DNA from: a virus
Length of the DNA: 48,499 bases
IMG/VR virus record: IMGVR_UViG_3300011115_000289
Span: 1 to 48,499 of that record
Reading direction: 5' to 3' (one strand)
Below the pieces are notes generated by a model, which saw only the letters and a list, made by a program, of their open reading frames with translations, ran no database searches and was not told the DNA's origin. This document shows, piece by piece, positions 20,733 to 27,184 of the stretch (positions are counted from its first letter, which is position 1; the number at the start of each line of letters is the position of its first letter). The position numbers were made by a program, and so were the translations under genes.

Positions 20733-22612
20733 ACCTAATAACAATCGACTTTGAAACTTACTACGATCAGAAGTACAGCCTGTCCAAGATCAGTACGGAA
20801 GAGTACGTGCGTCACAATATGTTTGAGGTGATTGGCTTTGCGTACAAGATAAATGATGAACGCTGTGTCTGGGTGACGGGCAACAACTCATACATCCAAA
20901 AAGTGCTTGACCGCCTGCCTTGGGAAGACTCGCTTGTGCTGGCACACAACACCATGTTTGATGGTGCGATCCTGTCGTGGCGATATGGCGTCAAACCCAA
21001 GGGCTGGCTAGATACCATGAGCATGGGCCGTGCTTTGCATGGCGTGGAAGCTAGCGTGTCTCTCAAGGCCATGGCTGAACGTTACGGTGTGGGCGTCAAA
21101 GGCGACGAGGTACTCAATGCTATCGGATTACAACGAGAGTTCTTCACCCCTGCCGCCCTGCATGACTATGCCGCGTACTGCAAGAACGATGTGCAGTTAA
21201 CCTACAACATCTTTCAAATGATGATGGATGCAGGCTTTCCCAAAAGCGAACTCAAGCTGATTGACTTGACGCTAAGTATGTTCATCGACCCTGTGCTACG
21301 TCTGGACACCAAAGCCTTGGAGATACACCTTGAGGATACTTCCGCGCAGAAGCAAGCGCATCTGGTCAACGCGCTGAAAGCCGTGGGCAAGCAAGACCTT
21401 GCGGTCAAGCACATCCTTGGTGACGAGGAAACCAAAGCCGAAGTACGCAAGACGTTGATGAGCAACAATCAGTTTGCCGAGATGCTCAAGGGTCTGGGAG
21501 TGGAAGCCCCCGTCAAGATCAGCATGACCACGGGCAAGCCCACACTGGCGTTGGCCAAGAGTGACGAGGCGTTCAAGGCTTTGCTTGAGTATGAAGATGT
21601 ACGGGTGCAAGCCCTGTGCGCCGCACGCATTGGAACCAAGTCAACCCTAGAGGAAACCCGTACTCAGCGGTTCATCGACATCAGCCAACGCGGGCCATTC
21701 CCTGTGCCCTTGAAGTACTACGCTGCCCACACCGGAAGGTGGGGCGGTACCGATTCAGTCAACCTGCAGAACCTACCTAGCCGTGGGCCGAACGCAGGCA
21801 AGCTGAAGAAAGCGATCCTCGCACCCGAGGGTTATGTGTTTATTGATGCTGACTCAGCCCAGATTGAAGCCCGTACGTTGGCTTGGGAATCGGGTCAGGA
21901 TGACTTAGTGGAGGCATTTGCAAATGGAGAAGACGTATACAAGATCATGGCTTCGGCTATATATGGCACGACAGTTGACCAAGTTACGGCTGGTGGGAGG
22001 TTTGTCGGGAAAACAACGATCCTTGGCGCGGGCTATGGCATGGGGGCGCCCAAGTTTAAGGCGCAACTTAAAACATTCGGGATGGATATTGAAGAGGGCG
22101 AATCAAAACAGATCATCGAAACTTATCGCAACACATACCCCATGATCCCTGCGCTGTGGCGTGAGTCACAGGAAGCACTGAAGTGCATGATGCGTGGTAT
22201 GACCATGAAGCTTGGGCGGGACGGCCTGCTCACAGTGAATGAGAAAGGCATCCTCCTCCCGAACGGGCTACACATCTACTATAACGGCTTGCAAGAGGTC
22301 ATCGAGAATGACAAGCGGCAGTTCGTGTACACCACTCGCAAGGGGCCGAATAAAATTTATGGTGGAAAAGTTGTTGAGAACTTCACACAGGCCATTGCAA
22401 GGTGTATCATTGGCGATCAAATGCTAAAAATTGCTAAGCGATACAAGGTCGTGCTTACCGTGCACGATGCTATTGGTATTGTCGCTAGGCAAGAAGAAGC
22501 CGATGAAGCGCGGGCTTATGTGGAATCCTGTATGCGCTGGGTTCCCGCATGGGCTGAAGGTTTACCAGTCAACTGCGAAAGCGGTATGGGTTTGAGTTAC
22601 GGAGATTGTTGA
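20729..22612 (+). CDS. Family A DNA polymerase with 3'-5' exonuclease
   Basis: 627 residues from the ATG at 20729 (overlapping the previous stop; a frame from 20702 adds nine unlikely residues). The exonuclease is complete: D7-x-E9 (exo I), H73-N-x3-F-D78 (exo II, AHNTMFD) and Y150-x3-D154 (exo III). The polymerase has motif A DSAQIEAR (catalytic D375), motif B R424-x3-K428-x7-Y436-G and motif C VHDA (H579, D580). The residue equivalent to E. coli Pol I F762 is Leu (L432), a type reported in aquatic phages and linked to slower or more accurate replication. Motif C has Ala where HDE is usual. It replicates the phage genome. Confidence 0.95.
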   Translation: MNLITIDFETYYDQKYSLSKISTEEYVRHNMFEVIGFAYKINDERCVWVTGNNSYIQKVLDRLPWEDSLVLAHNTMFDGAILSWRYGVKPKGWLDTMSMGRALHGVEASVSLKAMAERYGVGVKGDEVLNAIGLQREFFTPAALHDYAAYCKNDVQLTYNIFQMMMDAGFPKSELKLIDLTLSMFIDPVLRLDTKALEIHLEDTSAQKQAHLVNALKAVGKQDLAVKHILGDEETKAEVRKTLMSNNQFAEMLKGLGVEAPVKISMTTGKPTLALAKSDEAFKALLEYEDVRVQALCAARIGTKSTLEETRTQRFIDISQRGPFPVPLKYYAAHTGRWGGTDSVNLQNLPSRGPNAGKLKKAILAPEGYVFIDADSAQIEARTLAWESGQDDLVEAFANGEDVYKIMASAIYGTTVDQVTAGGRFVGKTTILGAGYGMGAPKFKAQLKTFGMDIEEGESKQIIETYRNTYPMIPALWRESQEALKCMMRGMTMKLGRDGLLTVNEKGILLPNGLHIYYNGLQEVIENDKRQFVYTTRKGPNKIYGGKVVENFTQAIARCIIGDQMLKIAKRYKVVLTVHDAIGIVARQEEADEARAYVESCMRWVPAWAEGLPVNCESGMGLSYGDC

Positions 22613-23283
22613 TGGCAAAGATTCCTGCATGGTCATTCAGTAGCCTGAAGACGTTCACCACCTGCCCCAAGAAGTTCTACCACACCAAGGTACTCAAGGA
22701 CATCAAGGAACCCGAGGGTGAGCAAGCCCTCTATGGCAAGCTGGTACATGAGGTTGCTGAGTTGTACATACGGGATGGCAAGGAGATACCTGAGAAGTTT
22801 GCCTTCATCAAGCCTGCGCTCGATAGCCTGCTCAAGATACAGGGTGAGAAGTTCTGTGAATTAAAGATGGCATTGACTGAGAAGCTGGAGCCGTGTGACT
22901 TCTTTGACCCTGACTGTTGGTTCCGTGGTGTAGCTGACCTGCTCATCATTGACCGCGAGAAGGGTGAAGCCCGTGTGATTGACTACAAGCTTGGCAAGTC
23001 ACGCTACGCTGACCTAGGGCAGTTGGAACTCATGGCACTTGCGGTGTTCAAGATGTTCCCAGAAGTCAAGAAGGTCAAGGGCGGCTTGCTGTTCTTGGCT
23101 GAAGATAAGTTTGTACCAACTATGTTTGAAGTAGAACAACAGCACAGGTACTGGGGCAACTGGATGCCTAAAGTCATGATGTTGGAAGGTGCCTACAGCG
23201 CAGATATTTGGAATGCAAAACCCAACGGTTTGTGTAAAAATTACTGCTGGGTGTCATCCTGCGCCCACTGTGGAAGGAAATGA
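22612..23283 (+). CDS. Cas4/RecB-like PD-(D/E)xK exonuclease with Fe-S cluster
   Basis: 223 residues; its ATG overlaps the polymerase stop (TGATG). The nuclease core has H46 (LVHE), D109 (GVAD), D124-Y-K126 (VIDYKLGK) and Q137-x-E139 (QLEL). One Cys near the start (C18, TTCPKKFY) and a C-terminal set (C208, C212, C217, C220) match the four-Cys iron-sulfur layout of Cas4/AddB-type nucleases. In phages such enzymes may resect DNA ends for recombination. It is not next to any CRISPR array, so a Cas role is unlikely. Confidence 0.85.
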   Translation: MAKIPAWSFSSLKTFTTCPKKFYHTKVLKDIKEPEGEQALYGKLVHEVAELYIRDGKEIPEKFAFIKPALDSLLKIQGEKFCELKMALTEKLEPCDFFDPDCWFRGVADLLIIDREKGEARVIDYKLGKSRYADLGQLELMALAVFKMFPEVKKVKGGLLFLAEDKFVPTMFEVEQQHRYWGNWMPKVMMLEGAYSADIWNAKPNGLCKNYCWVSSCAHCGRK

Positions 23284-23284
23284 T

Positions 23285-23563
23285 ATGCCCTACGTAAACA
23301 AACCCAGACCCTACAAGAAAGAATACCAACAGCAGTTGGATAGACATGAATTACCTACAAGAAGAAAGCGTGAACAAGCACGCGACCTATACGACAAAGA
23401 AGGCATTGATCGTGCGGGAAAAGATATTGACCACAAGCGCCCACTATCTAAAGGTGGAAGCACGGCCAAGAGCAACCTGCAACTCAAAGCACCGAGCGCC
23501 AATCGTTCATTCAGCCGCAACAGCGACCACACCGTGAAGGTAAACAAGCCCAAGAAAAAATAA
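23285..23563 (+). CDS. HNH-type endonuclease
   Basis: 92 residues from the ATG at 23285. The core DIDHKRPLSKGGSTAKSNLQ with following N73 (SANRSF) gives D49-H50 ... N64 ... N73, the HNH-like beta-beta-metal layout of small phage HNH proteins. It is flanked by basic stretches (residues 6-35 and 77-92). It starts 1 nt after the Cas4-like gene. Phage HNH proteins nick or cut DNA in replication or packaging; the specific role here is unknown. Confidence 0.8.
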   Translation: MPYVNKPRPYKKEYQQQLDRHELPTRRKREQARDLYDKEGIDRAGKDIDHKRPLSKGGSTAKSNLQLKAPSANRSFSRNSDHTVKVNKPKKK

Positions 23564-23752
23564 TACGTGTAATACGTGCCACGTCAGGTGTGAGTGGTGG
23601 CACGGGGGGCTTTTTAAAGTTGAACCCTTAAACCGCATCAGTCAGAGTTTTTAACATTCCGTTTAAATGATCTGACCGATTGACACCCGTAAGGTGTCAC
23701 TTAGCGATCGAAAGTGGATGTCACTTTCGGTCTGTTTTGCATTGGAGAATGT
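23564..23752 (+). promoter_or_regulatory. Hairpin-rich gap before the helicase gene
   Basis: 189 nt with three hairpins. The first is CGTGCCAC (23575-23582)/GTGGCACG (23597-23604), followed by GGGGGC and five T (weak terminator). The second is TGACACC (23681-23687)-CGTAA-GGTGTCA (23693-23699). The third is CGAAAGTG (23709-23716)-GATGT-CACTTTCG (23722-23729), followed by a T-rich bit. The second and third are 9 nt apart and could form a switch-like leader for the SNF2 gene. No good promoter is visible between them. Confidence 0.5.
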
Positions 23753-25309
23753 ATGGAAATCATTGACGGAAAAGCATTAAAACTTAAATTAAAGAACCCG
23801 TACAGGGTCTTGAACGTGATACCCAAGAGCGCATTGCTTGAGGAAGGCCCCATCAGTACAGTGATGGTGCACTGGGGTTTGGAAGAAGCGCAGGTATTAA
23901 AGAACCTGAAGGTCAAGAACGTACCTTCACCCATCGTTGCCAAGTACAAGTGGCCGGGCATCTACCAACCGTTCACACACCAGAAACAAACAGCCGCGTT
24001 CCTCACCCTGCACAGGCGTGCTTTCTGCTTCTCGGAGCCGGGAACTGGTAAAACTCTTTCTATCACGTGGGCGTGTGATTATTTAATGAACGCCAAGCAC
24101 ATCAAGCGCGTGCTCATCATCTGCCCTCTATCGATCATGCAATCAGCGTGGCAGAACGACATCTTCAAAGGCGCAATGCACAGGAAGGTTGGCATCGCTT
24201 ACGGCAGTAAAGAGAAGCGCCAGCAGATCATCAACTCAGATGCTGAATTTGTAATCATCAATTACGATGGTGTTCCCATCGTGGAAGACGACATCATCAA
24301 GGCAGGCTTTGACATGGTGGTGATCGATGAGGCCAACGCCTACAAGACTGCAACCACTACCCGCTGGCGTACCCTGAACCGAATCATCAAGCCCAGTATG
24401 TGGCTATGGATGTTGACAGGAACCCCTGCCTCACAGTCGCCCCTTGATGCCTATGGTTTGGCTAAGCTAGTTAACCCATCAGCCGCCCCCCGTAGCTTCT
24501 CCATGTACCGCGATCAGGTGATGAACAAGATCACTCAGTTCAAGTGGGCGCCCAAACGGGAAGCAGAGCAGGTGGTCAGCACACTGCTTCAGCCTGCCAT
24601 CAGGTTCACCAAAGAGCAATGCCTTGACCTGCCAGACTTGCTGTACGCAGAGCGTGAGGTTCCCATGACCGCACAGCAGGTGCGCTACTACGAGAAGCTA
24701 CGCAAGGTGATGGCCATGCAAGCGGCAGGGGAGGAAGTCACAGCGATCAACGCCGCCGCCAAGCTCAACAAGCTACTGCAGATTTCCTGTGGCGCGGTGT
24801 ATTCCGACAGTGGCGAGATCGTGACCTTTGATGCCAGTAGCCGCACGGCTGTGCTCAAGGAGGTCATTGACGAATCCAGCCATAAGGTATTGGTGTTTGC
24901 CCCATACCGCCACGCGATTGAGATTCTGTTTGAAGAGTTGCGCAGGGATGGCTACACAGTGGACGTGATACACGGGGGTGTACCTGCAGGCAGGCGTACG
25001 GAAATCTTTCGTAAGTTTCAAGACGAGCCAGACCCGAAGGTGCTTGTCATACAGCCCCAAGCTGCATCACACGGTGTCACCTTGCACGCTGCAAACACGA
25101 TTGTATGGTGGGCACCCATTACATCATACGAGACATACGCGCAAGCTAACGCACGTATTCACAGGGCAGGGCAAGTGAACAAATGTTTGGTTGTCAAGCT
25201 CCAAGGAAGTCCAGTAGAGGCCAAGCTGTACAAGGCTTTAGAAACAAAAGAGTTAGCACAGTTCAACTTGATGGAACTTTATAAAGATGAATTCGACCTT
25301 AACAAATAA
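23753..25309 (+). CDS. SNF2-family DNA helicase/translocase
   Basis: 518 residues from the ATG at 23753 (GGAG ribosome site; a frame from 23714 would run through the hairpin). Superfamily 2 motifs in order: Q-like YQPFTHQ (71-77), Walker A EPGTGKT (95-101), Ia VLIICPLS (120-127), II VVIDEANAYK (189-198), III LTGTPAS (221-227), and VI ARIHRAGQ (about 467-474). The HRAGQ box marks SNF2-like enzymes, which translocate on double-stranded DNA to remove proteins or remodel forks. Commonly found beside phage polymerase and nuclease genes. Confidence 0.9.
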   Translation: MEIIDGKALKLKLKNPYRVLNVIPKSALLEEGPISTVMVHWGLEEAQVLKNLKVKNVPSPIVAKYKWPGIYQPFTHQKQTAAFLTLHRRAFCFSEPGTGKTLSITWACDYLMNAKHIKRVLIICPLSIMQSAWQNDIFKGAMHRKVGIAYGSKEKRQQIINSDAEFVIINYDGVPIVEDDIIKAGFDMVVIDEANAYKTATTTRWRTLNRIIKPSMWLWMLTGTPASQSPLDAYGLAKLVNPSAAPRSFSMYRDQVMNKITQFKWAPKREAEQVVSTLLQPAIRFTKEQCLDLPDLLYAEREVPMTAQQVRYYEKLRKVMAMQAAGEEVTAINAAAKLNKLLQISCGAVYSDSGEIVTFDASSRTAVLKEVIDESSHKVLVFAPYRHAIEILFEELRRDGYTVDVIHGGVPAGRRTEIFRKFQDEPDPKVLVIQPQAASHGVTLHAANTIVWWAPITSYETYAQANARIHRAGQVNKCLVVKLQGSPVEAKLYKALETKELAQFNLMELYKDEFDLNK

Positions 25310-25323
25310 ATTTATGGAGGTAC

Positions 25324-25351
25324 TTGACAAAGTAAAGATAGGATGTATCAT
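25324..25351 (+). promoter_or_regulatory. Promoter for the second replication cluster
   Basis: TTGACA (25324-25329), 16-nt spacer, TATCAT (25346-25351, five of six). It lies 28 nt before the ATG at 25379 with the leader motif AAACGGAAA between. It probably drives the HTH, SSB-like and primase-helicase genes. Confidence 0.65.
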
Positions 25352-25378
25352 TAACCAAAAAACGAAACGGAAAGCAAC

Positions 25379-25768
25379 ATGGATATAACAGCAGATAAAT
25401 TAGTACGCGTCTACATTAAGATGCGCGATGCCCGTGCCGCCCTCAAAGCGAAGTACGAAGCAGAAGACCTTGCAATCAAAGAGCAAATGGGTTTGGTTGA
25501 ATCAAACCTGCTTGAGACTTGCAAAGCAACTGGAGCCGAGAGTATCAAGACGGCCCACGGCACAGCAATACGTACAGTGCAAACACGCTACTGGACAGGC
25601 GACTGGGCTGCAATGCACAAATTCATCCGTGACCATGACGCACTTGACTTAGTTGAGAGGCGCATATCGCAGTTGAATATGAAAGAGTTCCTACGGGAAA
25701 ATCCTGATGTACTTCCAACGGGATTGAACGTGGATCACAAATATACTGTAACTGTCAGGAGAAGCTAA
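25379..25768 (+). CDS. Conserved phage protein of unknown function (replication-associated)
   Basis: 129 residues. The layout is one I know from many phages: an N-terminal charged helix (YIKMRDARAALKAKYEAE), a G-x-x-S-x-K-T-x-x-G-T-A block (GAESIKTAHGTAIRT), a D-W-x-x-M-x-x-F-I-R-x-x-x-A-x-D-L-V-E-R-R block, and a C-terminal PTGLN-V-x-x-x-Y-T-V-T-V-R-R-S. Those genes tend to lie beside SSB, HTH or recombination genes. No enzymatic motif is visible and the role is unknown. It lies behind its own promoter. Confidence 0.75.
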   Translation: MDITADKLVRVYIKMRDARAALKAKYEAEDLAIKEQMGLVESNLLETCKATGAESIKTAHGTAIRTVQTRYWTGDWAAMHKFIRDHDALDLVERRISQLNMKEFLRENPDVLPTGLNVDHKYTVTVRRS

Positions 25769-25769
25769 A

Positions 25770-25988
25770 TTGGAAACTGCACTTACGTTGGCGCAGGTGG
25801 CGAAGCTATTGCAAGTCGCACCGTCAACTGTTCACGCGCTTATTAAGGAAGAGAATCCTGAGAAGCGTATACCTTTTGTTCGCGTTGGTAAGAACTATCG
25901 ATTCTTCGCTAGTGACCTTGCCAAATTTTTTAAAATTGACTTAGAAATCATTAACACTTTCATCAAAAAGGAAACACCAAATGTCTGA
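25770..25988 (+). CDS. Excisionase/MerR-type helix-turn-helix protein
   Basis: 72 residues with a TTG start (25770), one nt after the previous stop and nine nt after GGAG. The N-terminal 55 residues form a winged-helix HTH of the excisionase/MerR kind: LTLAQVAKLLQVAPSTVHALIKE, then RIPFVRVGKNYRF and SDLAKFF. Such small proteins bind DNA as regulators or recombination directionality factors. No integrase is in the window, so a regulatory role is more likely. The downstream SSB-like ATG overlaps its end by 8 nt. Confidence 0.75.
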   Translation: METALTLAQVAKLLQVAPSTVHALIKEENPEKRIPFVRVGKNYRFFASDLAKFFKIDLEIINTFIKKETPNV

Positions 25989-26871
25989 CATCGCTCTCTT
26001 CTCCCAAGGTGGTAACACCCTCCCAGCCCACTTGCGTAACCTTGAACTGGACGCAACAACCAAAGCCCTGATGGGTGGCGGTGGCAACGGCAAACGTATT
26101 TCAATCAAAGGCGGTGTATTCCGTATGGTTGTTGGCGGTAAAGAAGTTGCACAGAATGATGACCGCGCCATGAACGTGGTGGTCGTACGCTCCGCTGAGA
26201 AAACATCACGTCAGTACTATGCAGGCACATACGTGGAAGGCCAGAACGCTTCCCCTGATTGCGCATCCAATGATGGTGTTGCACCGGACAAAGGTGTGAA
26301 GAACCCACAAAGCACAAGTTGCCAGAACTGCCAACAGAACATCAAAGGTTCTGGTCAGGGTGATAGCCGTGCTTGCCGCTTTAGCCAACGCATTGCTGTG
26401 GCTTTGGAAAATAATCTGTCAGGTGACGTGTATCAGTTGTCATTGCCCGGTCAGTCGATCTTCGGCACAGGTGATAACGGCAAGATGCCACTGCAACAGT
26501 ACGCCAAGTTCTTGGGCGGTCATGGTATCCCTGTGACAGCCGTTGTGACAGAGATGCGTTTCGATACATCCAGTGCAACACCCAAGCTGACATTCCGCGC
26601 CGTGCGCCCCTTGTCTGTGGAAGAGTTGGCTGAGAGCAAGGCTCAAGGTGAATCAGCAGATGCACTGAACGCTGTAACGCAGACAGTTCAGCAAGTCGAT
26701 GGCAATACGCCCAAGGCTTCGCCTTTCATTGAACCTGAAGCAGCACCTGCACCCAAGGCGGTTAAAGCTGTTGATGCCGCTGACGAACCCGTCAAACGTG
26801 CCGTGAAGAAAACGGAATCCAAAGACGTAGCTTCTGTGCTTGACGCATGGGCTGACGACAGCGACGAGTAA
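25981..26871 (+). CDS. Putative single-stranded DNA-binding protein with zinc site
   Basis: 296 residues. It has a beta-rich core with aromatic and basic residues, a Cys set C94, C114, C117, C132 that may bind zinc, an Ala/Pro-rich linker (about 228-265) and an acidic tail (WADDSDE). An acidic tail after a flexible linker is the usual SSB plan for holding partner proteins, and the position in a replication operon fits. There is no clear OB-fold motif by eye, so the SSB call is inferred. It is next to an HTH gene and the primase-helicase. Confidence 0.5.
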   Translation: MSDIALFSQGGNTLPAHLRNLELDATTKALMGGGGNGKRISIKGGVFRMVVGGKEVAQNDDRAMNVVVVRSAEKTSRQYYAGTYVEGQNASPDCASNDGVAPDKGVKNPQSTSCQNCQQNIKGSGQGDSRACRFSQRIAVALENNLSGDVYQLSLPGQSIFGTGDNGKMPLQQYAKFLGGHGIPVTAVVTEMRFDTSSATPKLTFRAVRPLSVEELAESKAQGESADALNAVTQTVQQVDGNTPKASPFIEPEAAPAPKAVKAVDAADEPVKRAVKKTESKDVASVLDAWADDSDE

Positions 26872-26945
26872 ACCAATCGGGGGGAACGTCGTGCAATTTA
26901 GCTTGCGGACGAACGGCTAGTACCCCCACCTAACGAAAGACAGCG

Positions 26946-27170
26946 ATGATTGGTTACACATTAGCCACCGTGCTAAAGAACAAACAAGCTGATGGAAAGT
27001 TAGTCGGTGTAAAAATCGGCAGGGCTTGCATCAAGAAAAACATACCGGTCAATAAGGTTGCCGAGATCGCAGGGGTTACGAAGATAACCGTGTATGCGTG
27101 GTTCAAAGGTGAGTATTCACCACGACCCGAAACCGCCAAGAAAATCCAAAACTACATTGACCGCCATTAA
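26946..27170 (+). CDS. Cro/C1-type helix-turn-helix protein
   Basis: 74 residues with an XRE-like HTH in the second half: NIPVNKVAEIAGVTKITVYAWFKG (about 33-56). The recognition helix is TKITVYAWF and the following YSPRPETAKKIQNYI is the usual continuing helix. The N-terminal 32 residues are not part of the usual fold. It could be a repressor or cro-like regulator. The gap of 75 nt before it has no strong promoter visible. Confidence 0.75.
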   Translation: MIGYTLATVLKNKQADGKLVGVKIGRACIKKNIPVNKVAEIAGVTKITVYAWFKGEYSPRPETAKKIQNYIDRH

Positions 27171-27184
27171 CCCGAAGTATCCTT

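Noticed and set aside
22612-23283. Cas4 as part of a CRISPR adaptation module
   Set aside because: No CRISPR repeats or Cas1/Cas2 are visible in the window; the gene lies in a phage replication operon, so a recombination nuclease is more likely.
25770-25988. Excisionase of a temperate integration system
   Set aside because: No integrase or attachment site is visible. A regulator role fits the available evidence better, though the missing segment cannot be excluded.
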